Positions 43,691-54,551 of a stretch of 64,000 bases of DNA are shown here, one piece after another. Positions within the stretch are counted from its first letter, which is position 1; every line of letters begins with the position of its first letter. A program made the translations under genes and the position numbers. Location: contig JAHQIY010000005.1 of assembly GCA_019054805.1 (NCBI GenBank), positions 851,501 through 915,500 on the forward strand, in the 5' to 3' direction. The stretch comes from Brachionus manjavacas (Eukaryota; Rotifera; Eurotatoria; Ploima; Brachionidae). The notes beneath the pieces are model-generated. The model saw nothing but the letters and a program-made list of their open reading frames with translations. It was not told where the DNA came from and searched no databases.

Positions 43691-43989
43691 ATGGCGTCGG
43701 GAAGTCTTAGGAGATCGGTATATCAGGTTTAGAAATTGGCATAGCAGATAAGGATTTAGCTGATATAATGTAGCCTTATAAACTACGTTCACACAGGTTC
43801 GCCTGTGTCACAGCTTTCAATACTACTACTACTACTACTACTAATTAAAGTTAAATTTTAAAATCTGCATTAATTTATAAACTATAAATAAAGTTAAATT
43901 AATAAACTTTATTAAAAAAATTTAAAAAATATAAAATTTCAAAAGTTGAAAAAAGAAAGGTATTAGTAAAAATAAATGTAAAAATAAAC

Positions 43990-44470
43990 TGCAGTTTAGA
44001 TGTTATCTAAACGAGCTTCTGTACTTTTTCGAGGGTTATAATATTTGATTTTGTTGATGGCGACCAAACGCTTACCACATACTCCAGGTGTGGTCTCACT
44101 AATGCAGTATATAAAGAAAGTACAATCTATTTGCCACGATATGAAACTGAGCTTTTCATCTGACCAAGAACTCTGTTTACTCTGGCTGCTGAAACTGCAC
44201 ATTTCAAATCCCGTGATACGATTATACCAAAATCCTTTCTTCGTTCGACTCTATTAGTTTATGTTCCTCATTACCACTAGCGATATCCTCCATGCTGCAT
44301 ATGTTTACCAAAATAACATAGCTTTACATTTAAAAATATTTAACTCAGTTGACCATATCTTTGACCAATCCATCAGTTTGTCTAACTCCCGTTGAAGTTC
44401 TGGAGAAACTGAAAATAGAATAATATCAACAATACCCAATAATTTAAGTTCGTCTGCAAATGATAAAAAG
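43990..44470 (-). pseudogene. LINE reverse transcriptase relic with FADE box
   Basis: Minus strand from 44460: FADELKLLGIVDIILFSVS (the catalytic FADD box appears as FADE), then ELQRELDKLMDWSKIWSTEL. Further on, in shifting frames, come LGIIVSRDLK and LVRPHLEYVVSVWSP. These are the palm and thumb landmarks of jockey/CR1-type LINEs. Several stops and indels. Truncated at both ends. Confidence 0.8.
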
Positions 44471-44544
44471 AGAAAAATATTTTTATATTTGGTCCTAAAT
44501 TTAATGAAGATTAAGAAAAAGATGGAAGTTTACTTAAGAATATG

Positions 44545-44915
44545 GTAAAAATGTGGTAAAATTCAGTCAATTAAATGTTTTATAAAGAAAAATGAATCTG
44601 AAACTTCACCAATATTAGCTGAATTAACTGCTAAAGCTGACAAAATCGAGGTATTAAAAAGGGCAAAGAAATTGAAATAAAGTGCATATTGGTCCAGACC
44701 AAAAACTAGTGGAAAGAGTATTTACAAGAAGACTAATTAAAAAAAGAAACAATAAAATAACAGACTTGTCGAAGGTGGCGGTTTTAGGTATGGAATACGA
44801 AATTGTAAAGTGGTTAAAGTTTGAACCAGTAATGGTTCAATCTGAAACGAAGTTGAAACAAATATTCCAAAACAATATCATAATAACAGTAGCATGTTTA
44901 TTTCTAATATTCTAA
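44545..44915 (+). pseudogene. LINE ORF1-like relic
   Basis: Plus strand gives ESETSPILAELTAKADKIEV followed by LKRAKKLK and a stop. In another frame IHIGPDQKLVERVFTRRLIK resembles the end of the RRM-like ORF1 protein of LINEs (a P-D-x-T/K-x-x-ER block). Decayed. Opposite strand to the neighbouring reverse transcriptase relic, so from a different insertion. Confidence 0.5.
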
Positions 44916-44954
44916 ATAATATTATAAATTGTCCAAATATTAATAACAATTAAA

Positions 44955-45445
44955 AAGCTTTTCAAAAGTCTCAAATTAAAGTCCAAGTCGGGACCTAAAA
45001 TTTTTTTAATTTTTCTAAAATAAGTCCAACACTTGCTTCCATGATAACCACCTGGGACGGCAACAATATCATTTTTCTGCAACAATAACTACCTGGTCCT
45101 TGATTCGGACTGATGGATTCCCAATGCTATTTAATTAAAAAAATTTAAAAAATAAAAATAGTCAAAATTAAAATCATTTAAATCGAAAAATTTATAATTT
45201 TTTGTGTAAATTTGAATATCAAAAAATCGTAATTTGATTAATTTGTAAAATTGGAGAAAAAATTGACTTTGATATATCGAAAATTTCGATTCATCAAGAT
45301 TAAGAAAATTTATTATTTTAAAATAGTTTAAGAATTTTCTTGTCATAATATTCATCGTGAAAAATGAATGAAAAGTTTTTGACTCTGACTATTGAAAGAA
45401 AAAAAAATTCCGGACTTGGACTAGACTTTTGACTTTAAAACAACT
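44955..45445. repeat. AAGTC-type element with inverted ends
   Basis: Left end CAAAAGTCTCAAATTAAAGT and CCAAGTCGGGACC. Right end CCGGACTTGGACTAGACTTT. These are roughly inverted. The interior is AT-rich. It shares words with the blocks near 250, 1250, 15090 and 63450, and this pair suggests the family has inverted termini about 490 bp apart. Confidence 0.5.
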
Positions 45446-45489
45446 CTGAATTAAAATAAACATTCAATTAATAAAAGATTTTTAAAATT

Positions 45490-46350
45490 TTGGTATACTA
45501 ATACCACTTCTCTTGGAAACAAATTTCACAATTTCACTTGTAGTATTAAAGCAACTGAAGCCGACAAAGCAGTGAGACTATTTTTTAGTGAGTTAATGAG
45601 ACTTTGTTTAAAGAAAATTCGATGGTTCATGTTGATGGTTTTAGTGTATTTTGGAAATATAGAACAAGTCGTACAACACCGAAAAAGAATACAGTAACAT
45701 TAAAGTTATTTTTTTCTTACAATTGTGATTCGCTATTACAGCCGATTTACCAAGGTATAATCACGAATTTTAAATTATTTTACATAAAGCGAATTTTCAA
45801 AAATAACGTTCAAGCTGTTGATTTCATGGAGTTATTTTTAAAGATGCGATTGATAACATAGTCATGTCATGGAACCAGGTTAAACCATCAAAAATTAAGA
45901 GTTGATTCAAAATTGTTTCTGGTTTTCAAATTGAAGATGATTCAAACAGTGATGGTGATAACGAAGATTCAAATGACTTAAAATTTACAACTTGGAGCCG
46001 AGATGTATTATATTTTGTTGAAAATCGACATTAATTTCAAGCAAGTACTAAGCCCTATGTTTGCTTTATATCATGGTTTTCAGCATGGTTTCTACCAAAG
46101 AAAAGTTGTGAAACCAATTTATTAGAAACATTAGATCTTCTCAGTCAAAGTATCCACTTGTAAAAGGCTTTAGATATTATATATTTGAACTTTTGTAACG
46201 CTATTTATAAAGTACCATATAAAAGGTTCATTTCCAAATTAAGTGTCTATGGATTGGGTGATCAGTTTAAAACATGGATTCGAGCTTTTTTGACGGATAA
46301 AAGACAAAGACCAATTTACAATTGTTTGGAAATTTTACCAAGAGAAGTTG
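45490..46350 (+). pseudogene. LINE polymerase relic, plus strand
   Basis: Around 46160-46330 the plus strand reads LDIIYLNFCNAIYKVPYKRF, then SKLSVYGLGDQFKTWIRAFL and TDKRQR. This equals the DLVYLDFxKAFDKVPHxxL...YGI...WIxxFLxxRxQ block of LINE reverse transcriptases. The catalytic Asp of the DFxKAFD motif is replaced (NFCNAIY). Upstream 45490-45860 has an open frame of related decayed sequence. Confidence 0.7.
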
Positions 46351-46595
46351 TTGAATAAGAAAAAATTAATGGTTTTTAAAATAAACTCGACAACTTTTTT
46401 TTGAAAAATAAAATTGATTGTACAGGCTGCTATGGTGCAACTAACCCTTTCATTTCGTTAGATTAGGATTTCTTTTAGTCATTCCTTATCAATAGCCTTA
46501 TTATTATTTTGATTTGCATTTTTTTTAATAATTTGACTTTTTATTTCAATTTAAAATTATACAAATGTTATAAACCGTAAAAAGTTAGACGCGTT

Positions 46596-46898
46596 TGTCA
46601 GGATCTGTTAGGATCTGGTGGCTCGCGGTTATAACACAAATAAAAAAAAAGAAATTAAATAATAATAACTTTATTAATAAAAGGCCACTTCTAGCCGGAA
46701 CAAAAAATAAAGAAAATAACAAAAAAGGAGAAAAGAAAACAAAACAAAATAATTTCAAAGTTTTTTCTGATCGCACATGTCTAATATTACACAGTGTTAA
46801 ATACTTACGACTTGCTAAAGGCATGAGATCATTGGATAGCACTGTGGACACTTACGATGAATAGAGTCTGTGTTGTAGTTATTGAGATAACTACAGCA
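46596..46898 (-). repeat. Single 3' LTR of the gypsy relic
   Basis: The minus strand begins TGCTGTAGTTATCTC right after the purine tract and ends GATCCTGACA near 46596, so TG...CA bounded, about 303 bp. It contains AATAAA near its end. Boundaries are approximate because no partner LTR is available. Confidence 0.65.
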
Positions 46899-46986
46899 TA
46901 CCTTCCCCCCTAAAGACAAGATAAACAAAAAAAAACAATTTAAAAAACGAAAATAAAAATAAAAAACACAACAAACAGAATTTTTC

Positions 46987-47597
46987 TTATCCGGACGACT
47001 CATAAATTTCCAAAACTTCTTGTAAGCTCTTCACTATTTCCTTTTGTTGACGGATGGTCCTCTTGGTTTTGTCGACCTAATCTTCAGCTTGTATTAGATG
47101 AGTTACGGCATCCCTTCTTCTTTCCTGCTCCTCTCTGAATCGACGCTCAATGTGGGCAATAAGGTGCTCTTGGGACTCAAGGGTGTGGTTTGTCCTCTTG
47201 AGGTACTTTGCTTTTTCTGCATGGTACCAAGTCTGCTTACCATTTTGGTCCACCAACGTTTTCTTTGACCAGTGTGCAGCTCCTTACTCGATGTCGTTCA
47301 CTCTAGCAACGAGTCTTTGACCTTCGAAAGCTAGTGAATTTATAAACTCGACCGATTCACCATGTCGGTCCGTTCTCTCCATACGACAGAACGCGATGTA
47401 CGTTGTTTCATCGTGCTCCTTGCACATTTCTGGGACTTTCAGGTGGTCGACGAGTCCCAGTCTGTTGTTCAAACTCAGCCAGATGATCTCCTTATTGATG
47501 AAGATCTATAAGGATTCCACCGTTTTCCATTGTTTGCCACTCATCACAGTAATATTCCGAATGTATATATCAAAGATCGGTTTGGTTTTGCCATTTT
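46987..47597 (-). pseudogene. Extra 3' ORF of the gypsy relic, coiled-coil-like
   Basis: One minus-strand frame stays readable for about 200 codons with only three internal stops. It starts near KPIFDIYIRNITVMSGKQWK, then CKEHDETTYIAFCRMERTDR. It ends with a charged heptad-like region (HIERRFREEQERRRDAVTHL, TIRQQKEIVKSLQEVLEIYE). It lies between integrase and the purine tract, where some gypsy elements carry env. I see no signal peptide or membrane anchor, so it is not an obvious env. Function unknown. Confidence 0.55.
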
Positions 47598-48099
47598 TGT
47601 TTAAATTTTGTTTTTTTTTTAATTACGAAACTTTAAATAAGGGTCTTCTGGAAATATCCTTCTTACAATGAGGTTCTTCTGAATTTCTCTCCTATTTTTT
47701 TTTTATATAAATTTTTAAATAGATTAATATACTAGACGGTCCGGAGGCTTCGACTGACAACTTGATCTCCTCAGTACCTCTTTAGATTTTAGCTTCTTCT
47801 TCTGGATCTTTCTATCCCTTAACCCGACATTTGAATGAATGTCACTTGAAGACAAATTTTTTTTGTCGGTGACATTGTGTTCACGTTCATTTTAATATTT
47901 TCCATTTTTCTATAGGCTTCAACCTTAGATTATGCAAGTTTTTAGTGTACTTTCTCTTTTGCCTATCGAGTTGATCGTCTGGTTCTTCCTTTATTGTTGG
48001 GTAAGCTATGTGCACTGTAAAAGTTCTATTAAATAGTCAAAATTGTTTTCGTTTTTCCCAACATCGATAAATGGTCCATGGTATTTGTGCCCCAGGCCA

Positions 48100-48895
48100 T
48101 GTGAATAAGCCTTTTTCAATTTCGGATGATTCGTCAGTACGTAATCTCCAATGTTGTACTAAATTTTTTGATCTTTCTGTCGTGATCGAATTTTGCTTTG
48201 TCCATACGACAATTTCTATTCTTTGTCGCCATTTGGCAACACTTTTCCACTTTCATCTTAAGCTCTTGAGGATAGTTGGTAGCCACTGCTGGAAGATTTT
48301 TTCGACTATTTCATCATAGTCTTCCAATAATATTACCTTACCGTGCTCATTCATTATCTTATTCTTAGTTAAAATCTTTTCTCTTTCGAGTAGGTAAGTC
48401 GGTGGTATAATTTGGGCCAATTGGAATTTTAGACCTTCGACCGAACATCATTTCAAAAGGTGTTAACCAGTTACACAATGTCTACTAGTATTGTAAGCAT
48501 ATGCCAGTTTATTTAAGTTTAGGTCCCGACACATTTGGTCGTCATCAACAAATGCTGCAATCATCTTTTTAACTGTTTTTACTGTGATTTCACTTTGACC
48601 ATCAAATTGTGGTTGAAAAGGAGTTGTTTATAACTTCCGTTTGTCTAAATGCTAATACACCAGGTCTAAAAGCTTTGATTGAAATTGTTTCCCGCCGTCT
48701 GATAATATTGATTCAGGGATTCCATATCTACAGCACCATTTATCCATTATATTATTTGCAACTTGGTAGGTCTTACTGATTTTCAGTGCGTGGATTTGTA
48801 TTAATTTTGTAAAGTGGTCAACTATGACTTGAAGATAATTTCTAATTGTTACCACGATGTGTAACCGGGAATGGTCCTGCCAAATCGGTTGTAAT
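48100..48895 (-). pseudogene. Gypsy integrase relic
   Basis: The minus strand shows TTDLAGPFPVT (first catalytic Asp) near 48890, VIVDHFTKLIQIHALK, YGIPESILSDGGKQFQSK (second Asp) and, after a frameshift, FDGQSEITVKTVKKMIAAF (position of the catalytic Glu). YAYNTSRHCVTG and PFEMMFGRRSKIPI follow. Frames shift several times, so the relic is inactive. Confidence 0.8.
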
Positions 48896-48960
48896 CAACT
48901 GATTAGGACGGCATAAGTAGATCAACTCAGCATGTCTTCTAAAATGTTCAAAGTACCAAA

Positions 48961-49186
48961 AAAAATGATTTTACTTATGGATTAATTTTACCGAAAAGCA
49001 TATTTTTCAATTAATTCATTTCATTGATTAATTCAACAAAAAACTTCAAACTAATTAAATTTATTTATATGAAGCCTCAAATAATTAAAAAACATAAATC
49101 AACACCTTAAATTTTTAGGAAATACCAAAAAAGTTTTATTTAAAAAAAATTACAAATTTTTAAAATTTTTTTTATCAATCACAAAT
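48961..49186. other. Short spacer 3' of NELF-C/D
   Basis: AT-rich 3' flank. No clear feature. Confidence 0.4.
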
Positions 49187-52100
49187 TTAATCAATTAAAT
49201 TGTTTTCTTTGCAATAATCCACAAATTCTTGAACAACTTTGCGCTGATCAGCTTTCAGGAATGTTTTTATATAATCGTTGTCAATAAGCGGTTTGAAGAG
49301 TGATACAAATTTTTGAGTATACGGAGGTCCGATCATTTCCAATACTTCCATAACAAAGTGTCTAATCAAAGAAATGTCCGTGTCCTGATCTTTCCAGCAT
49401 CTTTTCAAAAAAGCAAGCACTGGTATCACATAGCCTTTGCCCATCAAAAAAATCATTCGATCAATTATTGTTTTTTTAAATTGAATCTAAATTAAATTTT
49501 AAAATAAAATAATTTTTCATAAAATTTTTATTTACTTGAATAAGATTATCTAGATCTGTAAAGCTGGTTAAAAAAAGCTTATTTAACAAGGTAAATACTC
49601 GCTTATGCATCAAAGGATGAATCTGGACAATTTCGTCCAGCATTATGAGATGAATTGGCGACCCATCCGTGTTAAGCTTAAAGTAACTCGGATCAACTAT
49701 GATTAGTTCGACCCATTTTAGAATTCCGATAGCCACAATTGGATAGGCTATAGTCTTAAACAGTTCGTTCAAGTCTCCCAACAGATCGCTTGAGGCTTTG
49801 TTTTCGTGGCATATGCTATAAGCAATGTGAATTGAATTTTGGGTCTTTTCTAGATCATCTTTTAGAATCGAAATTCTCTCATCGCCATTGTACATCTCAC
49901 AAACAGTGGTCGCATAGGCTAGCAAAAATAAATATTTGTCTTTGTGCTCAGCATTTGGCTTAGCAGTTGGCTCAAAAAAATAATTGATCAACATGTCCAA
50001 AAAGCGACTATTGCGGATTAAACTGACTGGTGGTGGATTATCGCTAGAATACAGTTTAAATAACTGTAGAAATTTATTTTAAAAAAATGTATTCTCTGAA
50101 TAAAAAAAACATACATTAGTTATGTCGCTGGTATTTAGGGAATTTTTTGTCAGCATTGAATCTAGACTTGAATATACTCTTGGATACAGCGGAGTTTCAT
50201 TCAGAGCCAAAGAATAAGGCGTCGTGTTGTAGTTTTTTGCTCGAGCAGCAAGATCAATTTCTTGCGAAATTCTTTTGGCAATGAAACTTCCATTATGATG
50301 GCAATTTTGTTTGTTTCGGTCGTAGATTGAGTTTAGAAGAATTTGAGAATAAAGATATGTATGCTCAGCGCGGCATGCAAGCGCCTTAAATTTCAATTTA
50401 GTTACTAAAGAGATTTTTCTTATGCTTAATAATTAAAATAAATATGATGATCAAATTAGGCGATATTAAGAATTGTGTGTCTCCCATCTTCCACTTAATA
50501 TGCTTAACCAATTTGGTCATTAGTTCGGTCCAGGCATGGAAAGCTAAGAAAAAAAAGCCAATCTATAGAGTCTACATCTCTTGGATTTTTTTTGCTGGTA
50601 TTTTAATCTTTGATTATTTTCAGTGTTTGCAAAGAAAGATACCATTTTATTTGGTGTGGAAATATCTTGTAACAATTCTTATTAATCTAGGTGAGTAAAA
50701 ATTTAATATTTTTTCATTTGATAAAATAAAGCAATCATTAAACGAAAAAATAGATTCCTAAATTCAATTTAGTCTGTAAAGAGTTTTGTATCAGTTTTAG
50801 TTAATAAATTTTATTTAAAATTTTTTTTAATGCCAAATATTTAAATTTTTATTTTAAATTATAGTGAATCATTATTCAATAATAAATATTTAATATTAAC
50901 AAAAAAAATTGGCTTTTAACAATCAATTCACAAAAAAATCAACAATTTTTAAACTTAATTTAAATTTAGACAGATTATTTAAAAATTTGATTTTTAATTC
51001 AAAAAAGTTTATAAAATTCTGTTTACATGTAAGATTGCTAAAATAATTATTCCATAAAAAATCATCCTTTAGTCATTTTATTTCCAACATGCTTGGACTA
51101 TTATAGAATTTATTTTTTTGCTACATAAAGTAAAGATCTAAAGTAAGCTTTAGATCTATCTGAAAAAATGATCTTTAATGTTTTCTGTTACTTTTCAATA
51201 AATTTTTAAACGTCTTCTTAACATTGTTTTGACAGTTCATACTCATCTTTATTCTTTATTTGAGCCTATTGTTACAAAATCGATCATTTCGAATTTTTTT
51301 AAAAAAAATTTTTAATAATTGAAAAAAATTAGAATAATTAATGAATTTTTTAGTAAATATTTTGTTATTAATTTTATTCTATAAAATAAAGTACAGTAAT
51401 TACAATAATTCAGGAATTTTTGTGAAAAATTAATTAATAAACCTCAATTGTTGGATTAATTAAATGCTTTAGGAATTTGATTTAGATCATTTAAGATATT
51501 ATTTAGTGATCACAGCAGTTTATTCTATAAAGATTTTATTTTAAATAAATATTATTTTGAATAAAATTAAAAAAATTATTAATAAATTAAATTTTTCTAA
51601 TATTTTTATATTAAATTAAACATTTCAATTTACTTATATTATCTCTGCACGAAAAACACTTTCAAAAAAATTTCTAGAGAATATTTTTATTTATGAATAA
51701 AGAATCGATTTTAGTATTTAAAAATAATGAAAAAATGGTCAAAAAAAATTATTTAAAAAAAAAAAATCATAAATGAGAATTTTTTGATCAAATTCTTAAG
51801 TTGTTTATAGCGAAGAATCTAAAAGTTTTCTTATTTTTCCATAAGGCAGTTAAGATTTATAAAAATTTAGCTTTTCTACGTTTTTTTGACATCTTAAGAC
51901 TAAGTTTAAACTTTTCTTTTCATTTAAGTTAAATTAATTTTTTTAATTATATTCAAAAAAATATTTTTATTGTAAAGAATTTGTTCTAACAATTTAATTT
52001 ATTCCTAACCTTCAGTATTTTCATTTCTTTAATTTAGAATTTATTTTTGCTTCTGATTATAACATCACCCGAGTTTTAGAAATCTATATTTTACAAAAAA

Positions 52101-54074
52101 AGAAAGAGGTTAATTTTTTTGAGAATTTTAATTTTATTATTAATCTGAAAACAATATTTTGATAAAAAATATTTTATTTTATTTTTTCTCTAAAAAAAAA
52201 ATCTTTTCCAATATTATTTTTCTAATATTTAAAAAAATTAGGAAGTAAGGCCTTTTTTAAAACTTCAACTTTAATCTTCTTAAAAAATTACGATTAACTA
52301 TTTTTGTTTAGAAATTTTATTCAAAAATATTCATTTAATGAATTTTTTATTGAAAATTATTAGGTTATTTTGTCAAAAGATGGAAATATTTAAGTAATTC
52401 TCTTTTGGTCTAAATTTTAATTTAGGGTGAAATTTAAATTAGAAAAAATTAACCTAAAATTTATTAAAATTCTTTGATTACACCTTTATGATTTTAAAAT
52501 GTTTAAAAAGTGAAATTATTTCTCGGTTTTTAGTTTTTATCGATTATCAAAAAAAAAAATTCGCTTTATTCTTTTTTAAATTTTTTCAACTAATGATGTT
52601 AATTGCTTTAATGATGCTTATTGAATAAATTAAAAATATAGTTTTCAGATTAAATAAAATTTTAGTAATTAATTAAAATTACGAAGCCTTGCTGAAATTT
52701 TTTTAATTGCTAAGGTTAACTGGTTCATGCCTTTCAAAATATTTAAATTTTTTTTCAGAATTGAACAAATTTATTAAAAATTAAAATATCGAACAGCACT
52801 AGAACTTTAATAAAATGAATATTTTCTTTTCAAGTACTTAAAAGAGCAACATTTAGCTCAATATTTATGGAAGAAGAGGAAGAAAAATATTTACTCATAG
52901 ATCAATATTGACAAGTAATTGTTTAAAAATAAAGATTATTTTTGAATTTTAAGTTTTTTATTCGTGATCCAGACAAAAAATCCATTAGTTTTTTTTTAAT
53001 AGTTAATTTTTATTGAATTAATGATAGACCTCTGGTCTTTTCTGTCACAGGCGTCAATTCAATTCAAAACCAGAAAGACATCTTGATTAAAAAATTAAAC
53101 ATTTTCTATTAAATAAAGGTTTAAAAGAAAAAATTCTTGAAATGATTTGTCTGGGTGAAAGATTGGAAAAATTTCTTCGCCTGTCAAAAGATTGTGAACG
53201 CCTAAATGAACCATCAGTTTCCAAGCAGATTTTGATTACTAAAATGAGGAAAAAATATGAAAAATATTTTCAAAATTTTGATCTTGATGCCAACACTCAA
53301 AAAGTTAGCTCTAATGCAGTAATTCTAACAAAATTAGAATTCAAATTTTATGAGTTTTTGTACAATTATTTTGGTCGTGATAAAATATTAAATTTTTTTA
53401 TTAAAAAATAAACACTTACAATTATTTCATCCAGATTGTTGTCTTGTAGCTCGATACCATCTTCAATAAATTTTGTAATCGAAGTTTTAAGCACTTTGGA
53501 AAAAACTTCGACTTGCTGCGAAGCAACAGCCACACTATTGATCTCTTTTTCAAAACCAGAATCGCTAATTAACTTATAAAATTTTTTATAATTAACTTTA
53601 AATAAAATTAAAATTTACTTTGACTGTAAAATTTAGCATAAGACAACTGGGATGGAGTTCAGCAAGCTTAAAAAGCATTTTTCTCCAAACAGAGTGTTCA
53701 ATTATTTCTGTCAACCACTGTGGCACACCACCTTCCATTGTGAATATAGAATCAGCCTTTTTCGCATCGAAATTTTTCATTATCAAATTTTTTAAGTGAT
53801 TTTCGACCAGGACCTGTACTTCTTGAACAGGTGTCCCGAGTCCAATCAGCCATTCGGCCATTAGGTTTACATTCTGGGCAATTGCCGTGTAATTTTCGGA
53901 CAAAAGTTCCACTACCGGACCAGGCTCGCCCCCATTCATAAAATAAGTCTTGATTGTGTCAAATATAGTGGGTTCCATTATGTAGTCAGGCGATTTAAAG
54001 AGCTCTTTGCACTCGCTTTGGACACGCTCATCACTACTTTCTATTCTGTCTTCTATAGCAGACTCTTCTTCCAT
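49187..54074 (-). CDS. NELFCD: NELF-C/D (TH1), negative elongation factor subunit
   Basis: Minus-strand exons: 54074-53619, 53572-53420, 50384-50115, 50063-49536, 49486-49187 (569 codons, 568 residues; human about 590). NELF-C/D is part of the nuclear NELF complex that holds RNA polymerase II at promoter-proximal pauses. Family blocks in order: [57 protein letters not shown] (end of exon 1), [49 protein letters not shown], then [20 protein letters not shown] and PYTQKFV. The last exon ends EFVDYCKEN. Intron 2 (50385-53419) is 3.0 kb and contains two plus-strand genes; the other introns are 47 to 51 bp. Divergent from MIB1 with 477 bp between start codons. Confidence 0.96.
50444..52911 (+). 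CDS. Small three-helix membrane protein, antisense in NELFCD intron 2
   Basis: Two exons fit: 50444-50690 and 52835-52911, joined CTAG|GTGAGT to TTCAAG|TACTT, giving 108 codons (107 residues). Exon 1 encodes two clear hydrophobic segments ([20 protein letters not shown], residues about 13-32, and [16 protein letters not shown], about 44-59) split by the basic loop [11 protein letters not shown] third begins in exon 1 ([17 protein letters not shown], about 66-82). Exon 2 adds a short acidic C-terminus ending [13 protein letters not shown]. The family is not recognised. The gene lies wholly inside the NELF-C/D intron on the opposite strand, starting 60 bp from NELF exon 3. The 2.1 kb intron is AT-rich with nothing seen in it. 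The exon 2 assignment is an inference from phase and splice sites. Confidence 0.55.
53142..53411 (+). CDS. Hypothetical 89-aa protein, antisense in NELFCD intron 2
   Basis: Open frame from the ATG at 53142 to TAA at 53411: [20 protein letters not shown], then [20 protein letters not shown], ending [13 protein letters not shown]. The composition is balanced and helix-like, unlike chance frames in this AT-rich DNA. It stays open upstream to about 53090 without another ATG, so an upstream exon joined near 53120 (ATAAAG) is possible. The stop lies 9 bp from the NELF-C/D exon 2 edge at 53420. No membrane segment and no recognised family. It could also be a second product of the 50444 locus. Confidence 0.45.
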   Translation: MICLGERLEKFLRLSKDCERLNEPSVSKQILITKMRKKYEKYFQNFDLDANTQKVSSNAVILTKLEFKFYEFLYNYFGRDKILNFFIKK

Positions 54075-54551
54075 TTTCTTTTATTTAAAAATTTTAAATT
54101 ATGAATTTAAAAAAAATTAATATTAATCTTAAAAAATTATTCTGTGCAATTTAAAATATGCACGAATTATCTTAAAAAATTCCTAAAATCAAGAGGAAAT
54201 TATTTTTTTTCATAATTATAGTTTAAGATCGGATCAATTCATTTTTAATGAGCACACTTTGGTTAAATTAACAGCTAGCATAATACTGGCAGCAACAACA
54301 AAAAAACCGAAAGTGATAGATAGCTAAAAATTTGTGAATGATCACCTGCCAAGTATCACGATATTGTTATTCTCATTCAATATTTAAGCAAGGGGGCGTT
54401 TTTGTTTAAACAATTTTTTTTTTTAATTCAAAATAATATTTTTTAGATCATAATGAAAAATATTTTAATATAAAGCTAAACTCTGAATACAAGAGTCAGT
54501 CTTTCGCTCAAAAATAAATTATTTCTATTTGAATCACTATTTAGCAAAATA
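54075..54551. promoter_or_regulatory. Divergent promoter region NELFCD / MIB1
   Basis: 477 bp between two start codons facing away from each other, so both core promoters and 5' UTRs must fit here. The middle (54250-54400) is less AT-rich, with TGATCACCTGCC and AAGGGGGCG. No specific element is claimed. Confidence 0.55.

Larger units (their letters stand above)
37895..43850 (+). mobile_element. 5'-truncated LINE, split by a gypsy insertion
   Basis: Left part about 37926-38536 is an open frame for the C-terminal part of a jockey/CR1-type reverse transcriptase: VEKDLGIMVTADGKCSAQVE, then TFRYFNINLFKSLYPTFVRP, then LKRLGYTDLELRRKRGDLIQ, then TWNFLP and NGFKSELDAHM. The gypsy element follows at 38537. 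The LINE resumes at 43691 after the duplicated ATGGC, giving a short C-terminus, a 3' UTR and a (TAC)n tail at about 43824-43844. The frame is intact up to the insertion, so the LINE was fairly young when hit. The open frame that runs on from 38537 to 38633 is LTR sequence, not LINE protein. Endonuclease and catalytic FADD parts are missing (5' truncation). Confidence 0.85.
46596..48960 (-). mobile_element. Older Ty3/gypsy relic, 5' truncated
   Basis: Reading on the minus strand from 48960: decayed integrase, then an extra 3' frame (47597-46987), then a purine tract AGGGGGGAAGG (46911-46901), then a single LTR-like block. No second LTR, gag or reverse transcriptase was found, so only the 3' half remains. 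Many frameshifts. Confidence 0.75.

Noticed and set aside
43996-44257. Plus-strand 70-aa frame over the LINE relic
   Set aside because: The minus strand carries recognisable reverse transcriptase blocks across the same bases.
46585-46864. Overlapping plus and minus frames of about 88 aa
   Set aside because: They lie in the LTR of the older gypsy relic.
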